DNA of 64,000 bases from DASUPK01 sp963728875 (GTDB lineage Bacteria > Actinomycetota > Thermoleophilia > Solirubrobacterales > 70-9): positions 186,001-250,000 of the forward strand of contig CAVSLJ010000002.1 in assembly GCA_963728875.1 (NCBI GenBank), in the 5' to 3' direction. Positions within the stretch are counted from its first letter, which is position 1; each line of letters begins with the position of its first letter. Shown piece after piece: positions 48,366 to 58,172 of this stretch. The notes under the pieces were generated by a model that made no database searches, had not been told where the DNA came from, and saw only the letters and a program-made list of their open reading frames with translations. The position numbers and the translations under genes are program-made.

Positions 48366-49394
48366 GTGCTGACAGAACGCCAGAGACAGATTCTGAGATT
48401 GGTGGTCGAGCGCTACGTCGACGACGGGCGTCCCGTCGGGTCACTTGCGCTCGCCGACCGTGACGACATCGACTGGAGCGCCTCGACCGTGCGCGCCGAG
48501 CTCGCCAGCCTCGAGGAGGAGGGCTTCCTGTCCCATCCGCACACCTCCGCGGGACGGGTGCCGACAGATACGGGCTATCGCTTCTACGTCGAGCGGCTGC
48601 TGGCGCACCAGGACCGGTTGCCGCAGCCGGCCTCCAACGAGCTCGGCATCTCGCGCATGCGGCGCGAGGTGGACACCGCGATTCGCGACACCACCACCAC
48701 GCTCTCGCAGATCACCGATCTCGTCGCGCTGGTCACCGCGCCCCCGCTCCACACGGCGACGATCCACAGGATCGAGGTCCTCCTGCTGCAGCCCAAGGTC
48801 GTGATGGTCGTGGTGATTGCGTCCAACGGCGGCGTCACCAAGCGGGTCTTCACCTTCGAGGACGAGGTCGACACCGGCCTGGTCGAATGGGCGGCGAGCT
48901 ACCTGAACGAGCGCCTCGCGGGACTGGGCCTCGGCGCCCGGATGGCCGGCGACCGCCTGCGTGATCCCGAGCTCGGGCCGACGGAGACGGGATTCCTGGC
49001 GGAGATCTCCAGCGCGTTCACCGATCTCGACGAGTCCGGCGAGGACACGCTCTACGTGGACGGCACGGCCAGGCTGCTCTCCGAGGAGCACCTTGCCGAC
49101 CTGCCCCACGCGGACGACCTGATGCGGGCCCTCGAGCGCAGGGTGAACGTCCTGCGCGCGCTGCGGACCGCGCTCGACCGCAGATCGGTCTTCGTCTGGA
49201 TCGGCGGCGAGAACCCGGCTCCGGAGCTGCGCTCGGTGAGCGTGGTCGGCGCCAACTACGGCCTGGGCTATCGCAACCTCGGGTCCGTCGGGATCATCGG
49301 CCCGCTGCGCATGGACTACGCCACCGCGATCGCCAACGTGCGGGGCGCCGCCGGCGAGCTCTCCCGCTTCTTCGAGACGGTCTACGACGAGTAG
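48366..49394 (+). CDS. hrcA: Heat-inducible transcription repressor HrcA
   Basis: 342 aa. N-terminal winged HTH (LTERQRQILRLVVERYVDDG; SASTVRAELASLEEEGFLSHPHTSAGRVPT) and the GAF-like HrcA domain (GANYGLGYRNLGSVGIIGPLRMDY). Represses chaperone genes through CIRCE sites. It is followed by dnaJ 10 nt later. No CIRCE is visible in front of hrcA or dnaJ, so its own operon may not be autoregulated that way. Confidence 0.94.
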   Translation: MLTERQRQILRLVVERYVDDGRPVGSLALADRDDIDWSASTVRAELASLEEEGFLSHPHTSAGRVPTDTGYRFYVERLLAHQDRLPQPASNELGISRMRREVDTAIRDTTTTLSQITDLVALVTAPPLHTATIHRIEVLLLQPKVVMVVVIASNGGVTKRVFTFEDEVDTGLVEWAASYLNERLAGLGLGARMAGDRLRDPELGPTETGFLAEISSAFTDLDESGEDTLYVDGTARLLSEEHLADLPHADDLMRALERRVNVLRALRTALDRRSVFVWIGGENPAPELRSVSVVGANYGLGYRNLGSVGIIGPLRMDYATAIANVRGAAGELSRFFETVYDE

Positions 49395-49404
49395 GCCCGC
49401 GAAC

Positions 49405-50478
49405 GTGGCCAAGCGCGACTACTACCAGGTGCTGGGCGTCGAGCGGAGCGCCTCGGACGGTGAGATCAAGAAGGCCTTCCGCAAGCTGGCGCGCGAGCTT
49501 CACCCCGACGTCAACGCGCATGATCCGGAGGCCGAGGAGAAGTTCAAGGAGGCGGCGGAGGCCTACGAGGTGCTATCCGACGCCGGGCGCCGCCAGACCT
49601 ACGACCAGTTCGGCCACGACGGGCTGCGCTCCGGCGGGTTCGCGCCGGGTGGCTTCGGCAGCATCCAGGACATCTTCGATTCCCTGTTCGGGGGCGGCGA
49701 CCCCTTCGGCGGGTTTGGCGGTGGCCCCGCGGCGGGCGCGGACATCGGCGCCGTGGTCGAGATCGGCCTGGCGGAGGTTCTGGAGGATCAGACGCGGGAG
49801 GTCTCCTTCGAAGCCGTCGCTGTCTGCGAACGCTGTCGCGGCAACGGGGCCGAGCCGGGCACGCCGATCGAGACCTGCCCCAAGTGCGAGGGGACCGGGC
49901 AGCTCCGCGAGGTCAGCCGCAGCATCTTCGGCCAGGTCGTTCGCGCCATGCCCTGCGACCGCTGCGGCGGCGATGGCCGGATTCCGGAGACGCCGTGTGA
50001 GCGTTGCGGAGGCGCCGGCAGGGTGTCCGAGAGCCGGACCTGGGAAGTCGACATCCCGGCCGGGATCGAGGACGGCCAGCGGGTACGGATCGCGGGCGCG
50101 GGGCACGTCGGGGACCCTGGCGGGCGACAGGGCGATCTCTACGTCGAGATCCGTGTCGAGGGCGACGAGCGCTTCACGCGGCAGGTAACCGAGTTGGTCA
50201 CCCGCGCCGAGGTGCCGGTGACCACGGCGATCGTGGGCGGTGAGGTGTTCGTCCCGACCCTGGACGGTGAGCTCGCCGTGGAGGTGCCGGCCGGAACCCA
50301 GCACGGCGAGACCTCCGTGCTCAGCGGGCGCGGGCTGCCGCCGCTTCGCGGGGGCCGCAGGGGGAATCAGCACGTCGTCTTCGAGCTGGTGGTGCCGACC
50401 GATCTGGATGACGACCAGCGCGACGCCGCTGAGCGCCTCGCCGAGGCACTGGGTCAACAGACGCCTCAGCGGAGATGA
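49405..50478 (+). CDS. dnaJ: Chaperone DnaJ
   Basis: 357 aa. J domain (DYYQVLGVERSASDGEIKKAFRKLARELHPDVN, with HPD), a Gly/Phe-rich linker, four zinc-finger CxxCxGxG-type repeats (CERCRGNG, CPKCEGTG, CDRCGGDG, CERCGGAG) and the two C-terminal substrate domains. This hrcA-dnaJ order matches the second DnaJ (DnaJ2) locus of Actinobacteria. Its stop overlaps prmA (ATGA). Confidence 0.95.
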   Translation: MAKRDYYQVLGVERSASDGEIKKAFRKLARELHPDVNAHDPEAEEKFKEAAEAYEVLSDAGRRQTYDQFGHDGLRSGGFAPGGFGSIQDIFDSLFGGGDPFGGFGGGPAAGADIGAVVEIGLAEVLEDQTREVSFEAVAVCERCRGNGAEPGTPIETCPKCEGTGQLREVSRSIFGQVVRAMPCDRCGGDGRIPETPCERCGGAGRVSESRTWEVDIPAGIEDGQRVRIAGAGHVGDPGGRQGDLYVEIRVEGDERFTRQVTELVTRAEVPVTTAIVGGEVFVPTLDGELAVEVPAGTQHGETSVLSGRGLPPLRGGRRGNQHVVFELVVPTDLDDDQRDAAERLAEALGQQTPQRR

Positions 50479-51311
50479 TCCGTCTCGCGGTTCGCTGTGC
50501 TCCGGAATACGCGGAGGCGGTGATGGCGAACCTGCTGGAGCTCGCCCCGAACGGGCTGGAGGAGGAGCGAGGCCCGGGGTGGGTCGAGTTCGCGATCTAC
50601 GGCCCGCCCGGAGAGGTCCCCGACCTCGGCGAGGTCCAGGCGGCGGCTGGAGGGAGCCTCGTCGACGTCACGACCACCTCGGTGCCCGATGACTGGGCGG
50701 ATCGCTGGGCCGATTTCCACCGCCCGATCGAGGTCTCCGGCCGGATCGGGGTGCGCCCGTCCTGGTGGGACCCGAAGGAGGGGCTGATCGACGTCGTCGT
50801 CGATCCCGGCCGCGCCTTCGGCACCGGAGGTCATCCCACGACCCGGCTCTCGCTGGCGTTGCTGGTCGCGCTGGAGGAGGCCGGCGAGGCCTCGGGCCCG
50901 ATCGCGGACTGGGGCACCGGCAGCGGAGTGCTGGGGATCGCCGCCGCGAAGCTTGGCTGGTCGCCCGTCACCGGCTGCGACCGCGAGCTCGCGTCGCTCG
51001 AGACGGCGCGGGCGAACGCCGAGGCCAATGGAGTCGAGATGTCGATCGAGCTCGTCGATGTCCGGGAGGGCCCGCCGCCGCTGGCATCCAGTGTGGTCGC
51101 GAACCTGACCGGCAACCTGCTCAGGGACTGCGCCGGCCACCTCGTCGGGGCCGGGGAGGCGCCTGAACGGCTGGTCTGCTCGGGGATGCTGGACGCCGAG
51201 GTCGACGAGGTCTCGGCAGCCTACGCGCCCACTGGGCTGGTGGAGACCAAGCGCCTGATCGAGCACGGCTGGGGCGCCTTGCTGATGCGGCGCGACGGCG
51301 CGGGCTCCTGA
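50475..51311 (+). CDS. prmA: Ribosomal protein L11 methyltransferase
   Basis: 278 aa. SAM site DWGTGSGVLGIAAAKLG and the conserved DPGRAFGTGGHPTTRL, followed by SSVVANLTGNLL (NxxxxxL catalytic segment). Methylates L11. The N-terminal substrate domain is short. ATG 50475 overlaps the dnaJ stop and the gene's stop overlaps murI, so translation is coupled on both sides. Confidence 0.9.
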   Translation: MIRLAVRCAPEYAEAVMANLLELAPNGLEEERGPGWVEFAIYGPPGEVPDLGEVQAAAGGSLVDVTTTSVPDDWADRWADFHRPIEVSGRIGVRPSWWDPKEGLIDVVVDPGRAFGTGGHPTTRLSLALLVALEEAGEASGPIADWGTGSGVLGIAAAKLGWSPVTGCDRELASLETARANAEANGVEMSIELVDVREGPPPLASSVVANLTGNLLRDCAGHLVGAGEAPERLVCSGMLDAEVDEVSAAYAPTGLVETKRLIEHGWGALLMRRDGAGS

Positions 51312-52135
51312 TGGCGACCGAGCTCAGCTCCGACCTTCCGGTCGCCGTCTTCGACTCAGGCGTCGGCGGGCTCACCGTGCTGCATGAGTGCCTCGTCTCC
51401 CTGCCCGAGGAGGATTACGTCTACCTCGGGGACGACGCGCGATTCCCGTACGGCGCGCGGAGCCGTGAGAAGCTGCGCGCCCACGTCGAGGACGTGACCC
51501 GTTTCCTCCTCGACCGGGGGGTGAAGCTGCTCGTGATCGCCTGCAACTCAGCCGCCTCCGCGGGCCAGGACGTCGCCAGGGAGATTGCGGCCGAGGCGGG
51601 AGTCGAGGTGGTCGCGGTGATCCAGCCCGAGGCCGAGATCGCCTCAGCGCTCACCCAGTCGGGGAACGTCGGCGTGCTCGCCACGCCCGCCACGGTGCGG
51701 AGCGGCGCCTATCTCGAGGCGCTCTCGGACCAGCACCGCGCGCTGACCATCACGGAGGTCGAGGCGCCGGACCTCGCCGCGGTGATCCAGCGTGGCTTCC
51801 CCTTTTCGGAGAGCGTCGTCGAGATGGTGCGCTCCTACTGCGAGCCGTTGAAGAGGGCGGAGGTCGACACCGTGATCCTCGGCTGCACTCATTACCCGCT
51901 GGTCGCCCCGATGCTCCAGCGCGTGCTCGGGCGGGACGTGCGGCTGGTGACGGCGGGGCACGCGATTGCGGCGACTGCGCAGAGGGTTCTCGCGGATGCG
52001 GGACTCGAGAAAAGCGGCACTGAAGAGGGGACCTATCGCTTTCTCTGCACCGGCGACGTCGCGGCCTTTCGTGAGCTCGGCACACGGTTCCTCCAGATGC
52101 CACTCGGCGACATCGAGCGAGTCGACCTGCCATGA
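51311..52135 (+). CDS. murI: Glutamate racemase
   Basis: Supplies D-glutamate for peptidoglycan. 274 aa with the two catalytic cysteines in ACNSAAS (about 78) and GCTHYPL (about 194), plus the N-terminal DSGVGGLTVL. ATG 51311 overlaps the prmA stop. A hairpin with the look of a terminator follows directly. Confidence 0.95.
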   Translation: MATELSSDLPVAVFDSGVGGLTVLHECLVSLPEEDYVYLGDDARFPYGARSREKLRAHVEDVTRFLLDRGVKLLVIACNSAASAGQDVAREIAAEAGVEVVAVIQPEAEIASALTQSGNVGVLATPATVRSGAYLEALSDQHRALTITEVEAPDLAAVIQRGFPFSESVVEMVRSYCEPLKRAEVDTVILGCTHYPLVAPMLQRVLGRDVRLVTAGHAIAATAQRVLADAGLEKSGTEEGTYRFLCTGDVAAFRELGTRFLQMPLGDIERVDLP

Positions 52136-52141
52136 CGAGTC

Positions 52142-52184
52142 TTGAAGGATTTGGGGGCCATAGGCCCCACAACCCTTCAATTTC
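52142..52184 (+). terminator. Terminator-like hairpin after murI
   Basis: TTGAAGG (52142-52148) pairs with CCTTCAA (52174-52180), with an inner stem GGGGCC/GGCCCC around ATA, followed by TTT. Ends the hrcA-dnaJ-prmA-murI transcript. Confidence 0.7.
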
Positions 52185-52187
52185 CCG

Positions 52188-52640
52188 GTGACGGTGGCGC
52201 TCACCCCTGAGGAGGTCCCATTCTGGCCATGGGGCCTCCTCTTCATTGCCGCGGGTTTGTATGTGGTTGCCGTCGCGTCCCTGATCGCCGCCGGCCGCCG
52301 CGAAGATGCCAGGGCCCTCGCGGGTTTCATCCCGGACTGCGTCGTCCTCGTCTCCCGCCTGACCCGAGATCGCCGGATCTCCCGGCCGAGGAGAGCCGCC
52401 CTCTTCATTGCCCTGGGCTATCTGGCCGTCCCGATCGACCTGGTCCCAGACTTCCTCCCGGGGATCGGACAGCTCGACGACGCTGTCGTGCTCGGGCTCG
52501 CGTTGCGCCTCATCGTCCAAGGCGGCGGCATTGAACTGGTGCGCGAGGCGTGGCCCGGGCCGGAGGCGTCGCTCACGCTCGTGCTGCGCGCAGCGGGTCT
52601 CGAGACCAACGGGGCAGCCACGCCGCCGACTACGCTTTAG
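52188..52640 (+). CDS. DUF1232 (YkvA-like) membrane protein
   Basis: 150 aa. N-terminal membrane segment (about residues 10-32) and the DUF1232 core FIALGYLAVPIDLVPDFLPGIGQLDDAVVLGLALRL with its PIDLVPDF and DD signatures. Function unknown. Start GTG 52188, with GTG 52194 as alternative; the region before it is occupied by a terminator hairpin. Confidence 0.82.
   Translation: MTVALTPEEVPFWPWGLLFIAAGLYVVAVASLIAAGRREDARALAGFIPDCVVLVSRLTRDRRISRPRRAALFIALGYLAVPIDLVPDFLPGIGQLDDAVVLGLALRLIVQGGGIELVREAWPGPEASLTLVLRAAGLETNGAATPPTTL
52631..52636 (+). promoter_or_regulatory. -10 box TACGCT, probable leaderless start of yqeY
   Basis: TACGCT, 7 nt, ATG 52644; it lies inside the end of the DUF1232 gene. 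Confidence 0.5.
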
Positions 52641-52643
52641 GCG

Positions 52644-53074
52644 ATGAGCATCCTCGAGCAGGTGCAGGAGGACGTGAAGACCGCGATGAAGGCCGGCGAG
52701 AAGGAGCGCGTCGGCCAGCTGCGCATGCTCGTCAACGCCCTGCAGGCCGAGGAGAAGGAGGGCAAGGGAGACGAGGTCGCGGCGCTGCAGCGCGAGCGCA
52801 AGCACCGCCTGGACGCGGCCGAGGCGCTCAAGGAGGGCGATCGGACGGAGCAGGCCGCGGCCGAGGAGGCCGAGGCGAAGCTGATCGAGGGCTATCTGCC
52901 CGAACAGCTCTCCGACGAGGAGCTCTCGGAGCTCGTCGCGAGCGCGGTCGAGGAGTCAGGCGCGAGCGAGCCCAAGGACATGGGGGGCGTGATGAAGGTG
53001 CTGATGCCCAAGGTCGGCGGACGGGCGGACGGCAAGCGCGTCAGTGCGGCGGTGAAGGAGAAGCTGAGCTCTTA

Positions 53075-53075
<1 letters not shown>
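52644..53075 (+). CDS. GatB/YqeY domain protein
   Basis: 143 aa, YqeY family, related to the tail domain of the amidotransferase subunit GatB. KTAMKAGEKERVGQLRMLVNALQ, IEGYLPEQLSDEEL and DMGGVMKVLMPKVGGRADGK are characteristic. Its stop overlaps the phoH GTG (TAGTG), starting a chain of coupled genes through era. Confidence 0.92.
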
Positions 53076-54049
<974 letters not shown>

Positions 54050-54403
54050 CATCGATCTCTCGGACGTCCCCGGCGATCTGAGGCGGGCCGTTGGGGCGGC
54101 GCTGCACGCGGCCGGAGTGGACGATGGCCACCTGGGCGTGGAGATCGTGGGCGAGGGCCGGATGCGAACCCTGAACTACGCGGCGCGCGGAGTGGACGAG
54201 GCAACCGACGTCCTCGCCTTCCCGATAGACGACCAACCCCACGACACCGGGCCCCGGGAGCTCGGCGACGTCTTCATCTGCCACGAGAAGGCCACCGACG
54301 TCACCGAGGCGGCTGTCCACGGCACCCTCCACCTCTGCGGCTTCGATCACGAGACCGACCAGGGCGAAATGCTCGAGCTGCAGGCCAAGGTCATGGGCTC
54401 CTT

Positions 54404-55297
54404 GTGAGCAGGGCGGGTTTCGTTGGTCTGGCGGGTCGCCCGAACGTCGGGAAGTCGACCCTCGTCAACGCGATCGTGGGTTCCCACGTCGCGATTGTGT
54501 CCGAACGCCCGCAGACGACCCGGCGCGCGATCCGCGGGGTTGCGACCGACCTGGCCGGGGACTGGCAGCTCGTGATGACCGACCTGCCGGGCGTCCAGCG
54601 CCCTCGCGATGCGCTCACCGAGCGGATGCAGCGGCGCGTGGAGCGCGAGATCGCGGACTCCGACGCGGTGCTCTTCGTCGTCAACGCCGAGCAGGGCGTC
54701 GGCCCCGGGGACCGCTTCATCTCCAAGGCCCTGCTTCAGTCGAGCCTCGATACGCCCGTCGTCTGCGCGGTCAACAAGGTCGACCGGCTGAACAATGCCG
54801 AGACGGCGGCGGTGCTTTCCCAGGTCGGAGAGATCGGCGGCGTCGACGAGATCTTCCCCGTCAGTGCGAGGAGGGGCCACGGCCTCAAGCCGCTGATCTC
54901 GAAGCTCGTCGAGCTGCTCCCCGAGAGCCCGTTTCTGTTCCCGCCCGAGCAGCGCTCGGACCTTCCGAGCGACGTGTTGCTCGCCGAGCTGATCCGGGAG
55001 CAGGTGCTGCGCCGAACCCGCGACGAGCTCCCTCACGCCGTCGAGGTTCAGGTCTCCGACGTCGCCTACCGCGAGGACGGCGTGGTCGAGGTTCACGCGC
55101 ACGTCTGGGCGGAGGCCGAGTCCCAGAAGGGAATCCTGATCGGCTCGGGCGGCCGCAAGATCAAGGAGATCGGAACCGCCGCCCGCACCGAGCTCGAGCG
55201 CGAGCTGGGGGGCCGCGTCTTCCTCGACCTCCAGGTCCGGGTGCGGAAGCGGTGGCGCAAGGACGAGGGGCTGCTCGACCGCCTCGGCATCGAATAG
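54404..55297 (+). CDS. era: GTPase Era
   Basis: 297 aa. G1 GRPNVGKSTL, G2 TTRRAIRG, G3 DLPG, G4 NKVD, and a C-terminal KH domain (EAESQKGILIGSGGRKIKEIG) that binds the 3' end of 16S rRNA. GTG 54404 overlaps the ybeY stop. Last gene of the yqeY-phoH-ybeY-era chain. Confidence 0.96.
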   Translation: MSRAGFVGLAGRPNVGKSTLVNAIVGSHVAIVSERPQTTRRAIRGVATDLAGDWQLVMTDLPGVQRPRDALTERMQRRVEREIADSDAVLFVVNAEQGVGPGDRFISKALLQSSLDTPVVCAVNKVDRLNNAETAAVLSQVGEIGGVDEIFPVSARRGHGLKPLISKLVELLPESPFLFPPEQRSDLPSDVLLAELIREQVLRRTRDELPHAVEVQVSDVAYREDGVVEVHAHVWAEAESQKGILIGSGGRKIKEIGTAARTELERELGGRVFLDLQVRVRKRWRKDEGLLDRLGIE

Positions 55298-55339
55298 GCG
55301 GCTGAACCGGCGCCTTCAGGCGCGCGAGCGGGCGATTCG

Positions 55340-55345
55340 TACACT
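55340..55345 (+). promoter_or_regulatory. Putative -10 box TACACT upstream of hisIE
   Basis: TACACT would give a transcript beginning at the palindromic element. Elsewhere in the window the start codon follows such a box after 6-7 nt; here the element pushes it to 38 nt. Confidence 0.45.
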
Positions 55346-55350
55346 TGCGC

Positions 55351-55386
55351 GAGGGTGCGACAAAAGGAGCAACCCGATTAATCATG
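55351..55386 (+). repeat. Dispersed palindromic element, copy D (supplies hisIE start)
   Basis: GAGGG start, left arm GGGTGC (55353-55358), degenerate loop, right arm GCAACCC (55369-55375) with the family's unpaired A, then CGATTAATCATGG, identical to the 3' side of the outer copy before rodA2. The ATG of this tail is the hisIE start. Confidence 0.78.
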
Positions 55387-56058
55387 GTTGTACAGACCGC
55401 AAGAGACGCGGGCAAGGTGCGCTTCGACGATCAGGGCCTCGTGCCGTGCGTGATGCAGGACGCTCGCTCCGGCGAGGTCCTCACCCTCGCCTACATGAAC
55501 GAGGAGTCGCTGCTGCTCACGCTCGAGACCCGCGAGATTCACCTCTACAGCCGCAGCCGCCGCGAGATCTGGCACAAGGGCGCGACCTCCGGGAACGTCC
55601 AGCGGGTCAGGCAGATCCGCTACGACTGCGATGGCGACGCGCTCGTGGCGCTCGTCGATCCGGTCGGCCCTGCCTGCCACACCGGTGAGCGCTCCTGCTT
55701 CTACCGCGATCTCGAGGGTTCCGCCGATCCCGGGGATGACGCTCCAGGCGTGATCGGTGAGCCGACCCTGCTGCCGTACGAGGCGCTCGCCGCCCTGGAG
55801 CGGACCCTGGTGGCGCGGCAGCGCAAGCGCCCCGCCGGCAGCTACACGGTCGAGCTGCTCGAGGACTCGAAGCTCGCAGGGGAGAAGGTCCGCGAGGAGG
55901 CCGCCGAGGTGGTCAAGGCCGTCAACTCCGAGTCCGATGAGCGGGTGGCCGAGGAAGGGGCGGACGTCGTCTACCACCTGGCCGTCCTGCTCCTCTCGCG
56001 CGGGCTCTCGATGGCCGAGGTGCTCCACGTCCTGAACGGACGCCGGCGGGGCCGATGA
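55384..56058 (+). CDS. hisIE: Phosphoribosyl-AMP cyclohydrolase / phosphoribosyl-ATP pyrophosphatase
   Basis: Bifunctional histidine-pathway enzyme, 224 aa. HisI part at residues 10-115 (LAYMNEESLLLTLETREIHLYSRSR; the Cys ligands in DCDGDALVALVDPVGPACHTG). HisE part at 130-224 (SYTVELLEDSKLAGEKVREEAAEVVKA; EEGADVVYHLAVLL). No other his gene is near; it heads the trp genes and overlaps trpE by four bases, so it is co-transcribed with them. The start lies in the palindromic element. Confidence 0.95.
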   Translation: MVVQTARDAGKVRFDDQGLVPCVMQDARSGEVLTLAYMNEESLLLTLETREIHLYSRSRREIWHKGATSGNVQRVRQIRYDCDGDALVALVDPVGPACHTGERSCFYRDLEGSADPGDDAPGVIGEPTLLPYEALAALERTLVARQRKRPAGSYTVELLEDSKLAGEKVREEAAEVVKAVNSESDERVAEEGADVVYHLAVLLLSRGLSMAEVLHVLNGRRRGR

Positions 56059-57593
56059 ACGCCGTCGAGGCGGCGACCAACCTGCCCGGCCTCGAGCCGG
56101 ACCTCGACCGCGCCCGCGAGCTTGCGCGCAGCGCCACGGTGGTGCCGGTTCGCTATCGGTTCATCGACGACACGGAGACGCCGGTCAGCGCATTCCTGAA
56201 GCTGCGCGGCGACGGCCCTGCGTTCCTGCTCGAGTCCGCGGAACAGGGACGGCTGGGACGCTGGTCCTTCCTGGGCTTCCGGCCGAGGGCGATCCTGCGC
56301 TGGTCCGACGGCAGGCTCTCGGAGTGGAGCGGCGAGACGGCGGCGGAATCGGGCAGCGGCGCCGCCCCGGACCGAGTCACCGAAGCGCCGGATCCCTACG
56401 CGGCCGCGGCCGCCTACCTCGGCCGCTACGAGATCGCGGAGCCCGACGAACTGCCCCCGTTCGCGGGCGGCGCGGTCGGCTTCTTCGGCTACGACCTGGT
56501 CCGCACCGTGGAGCCGCTGCCCGATCCGAACCCCGACCCGGTCGGGCTGCCCGACATGGCCCTGATGATCACCGACGTCCTCGTCGCCTTCGACCACCAG
56601 CGCCACGAGGTGACGCTGATCGCCAACGCGTTCGTCGAGGACGGTGGAATCGAGGAGGCCTACGCCCGCGCGGTGGAGACGATCGACGAGGTGCGCGAGC
56701 GCCTCCGAGAGCCGGTGCCCGCCGTGGAGCCGGCAGCCAAGAGGCCTGCTGTCGACTTCCAGTCGAACATGAGCCGCGAGCAGTTCGAACAGACCGTGTC
56801 GCGGATCATCGAGTACGTGCACGCGGGCGACGCCTTCCAGGTGGTCCCCTCACAGCGCTTCACCTCGCCCTGCCCGGTGGAGGCCTTCTCGATCTACCGG
56901 GGACTGCGCACCGTCAACCCCTCGCCCTACATGTACTTCCTCGACTTCGGCGACTTCGAGATCGCCGGCGCCTCACCCGAGCCTCTCGTCAAGGTGACCG
57001 GGGACCGGGTGGAGACCAGGCCGATCGCCGGCACCTACCCGCGCGGCGCGGACGAGGAGGAGGACCGTCTGGCGGCCGAGCGCCTGCTTCAGGATCCGAA
57101 GGAGCGCGCCGAGCACGTGATGCTGGTGGACCTCGGGCGCAACGATCTCGGCCGCGTGTGCGAATACGGCTCGGTCAAGGTCGACGAGCTGATGGTCGTC
57201 GAGACCTACTCCCACGTCCTCCACATCGTCAGCCAGGTCTCGGGCAGGCTGCGCGGGGGCGTCAGCACGATGGACGCCCTGCGCTCGATCCTGCCGGCCG
57301 GCACGCTCTCCGGTGCGCCGAAGGTCCGCGCCATGCAGATCATCGACGAGCTCGAGCCGCAGAAGCGCGGTCCCTACGGCGGCGCGGTCGGCTACCTGAG
57401 CTACACGAGGGACCTGGACACCGCGATCTACATCCGCTCCGTCGTCGTCAAGGACGGCCTCGTTCACGTGCAGGCCGGCGGCGGCACCGTCGCGGACGCC
57501 CAGCCCGCCTACGAGTACAACGAGTCGGTCAACAAGGCGAAGGCGGTCTTTCGCGCCGTCGAGCTGGCCGCCGAGCAACCGGAGTGGCCCTGA
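56055..57593 (+). CDS. trpE: Anthranilate synthase component I
   Basis: 512 aa, chorismate-binding enzyme. Feedback site AFLLESAEQGRLGRWSF (LLES element that binds tryptophan), then the catalytic domain GAPKVRAMQIIDELEP and TRPIAGTYPRG. Makes anthranilate with TrpG. ATG 56055 overlaps the hisIE stop (ATGA). Confidence 0.96.
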   Translation: MNAVEAATNLPGLEPDLDRARELARSATVVPVRYRFIDDTETPVSAFLKLRGDGPAFLLESAEQGRLGRWSFLGFRPRAILRWSDGRLSEWSGETAAESGSGAAPDRVTEAPDPYAAAAAYLGRYEIAEPDELPPFAGGAVGFFGYDLVRTVEPLPDPNPDPVGLPDMALMITDVLVAFDHQRHEVTLIANAFVEDGGIEEAYARAVETIDEVRERLREPVPAVEPAAKRPAVDFQSNMSREQFEQTVSRIIEYVHAGDAFQVVPSQRFTSPCPVEAFSIYRGLRTVNPSPYMYFLDFGDFEIAGASPEPLVKVTGDRVETRPIAGTYPRGADEEEDRLAAERLLQDPKERAEHVMLVDLGRNDLGRVCEYGSVKVDELMVVETYSHVLHIVSQVSGRLRGGVSTMDALRSILPAGTLSGAPKVRAMQIIDELEPQKRGPYGGAVGYLSYTRDLDTAIYIRSVVVKDGLVHVQAGGGTVADAQPAYEYNESVNKAKAVFRAVELAAEQPEWP

Positions 57594-57603
57594 CGAGGCT
57601 CCT

Positions 57604-58164
57604 ATGACAAGCGTTCTCGTCATCGACAACTACGACTCCTTCACCTACAACCTCGTCCAGTACCTCGGGGAGCTGGGCGCGGACATTGGCGTCGTCCGGA
57701 ACGACAAGGCGAGCGTGGACGAGCTGGTCAAGCTGAAGCCGGACCGCCTGGTCGTCTCGCCCGGGCCCTGCACGCCGAAGGAGGCGGGGATCTCGGTGGA
57801 GGCCGTCCGCAGGTTCGCCGAGGCGGGCACGCCGGTACTCGGCGTCTGCCTCGGGCATCAGTCGCTGGTGGAGGCGTTCGGCGGCAAGGTCGTGCGCGGC
57901 GATCCGATCCACGGCAAGGATGCGGAGGTGGAGCACGACGGCCGCTCGATCTACGAGGGCCTCTCCAACCCGCTGGTCGCCGGCCGCTACCACTCGCTGA
58001 TCGCGGACCCTGATCTGCCCGACGAGCTCGAGCTCACCTCCACCTACGGAACCGTCGTCATGGGGGTTCGTCATCGCGAGCTGCCCGCCGAGGGCGTGCA
58101 ATTCCACCCGGAATCGGTGCTCACCCCGCAGGGCGAGAAGCTGTTGGCCAACTTCCTCGATTGA
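57604..58164 (+). CDS. trpG: Anthranilate synthase component II (glutamine amidotransferase)
   Basis: 186 aa. Nucleophile Cys in GVCLGHQSL (about 82), His/Glu in VQFHPESVLT, and the N-terminal IDNYDSFTYNLVQYLGE. Delivers ammonia to TrpE. Ten nt after trpE; its stop TTGA is close to the trpD start. Confidence 0.96.
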   Translation: MTSVLVIDNYDSFTYNLVQYLGELGADIGVVRNDKASVDELVKLKPDRLVVSPGPCTPKEAGISVEAVRRFAEAGTPVLGVCLGHQSLVEAFGGKVVRGDPIHGKDAEVEHDGRSIYEGLSNPLVAGRYHSLIADPDLPDELELTSTYGTVVMGVRHRELPAEGVQFHPESVLTPQGEKLLANFLD

Positions 58165-58172
58165 GTTCGACG

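Noticed and set aside
48338..49404. Searched for CIRCE operators around hrcA and dnaJ
   Set aside because: No TTAGCACTC or GAGTGCTAA half-sites seen in front of either gene.
54990..55025. GTGCTGCGCCGAACCCGCG in era as a further palindrome copy
   Set aside because: It encodes conserved Era residues and the arms do not pair; similarity is limited to a few GC-rich bases.
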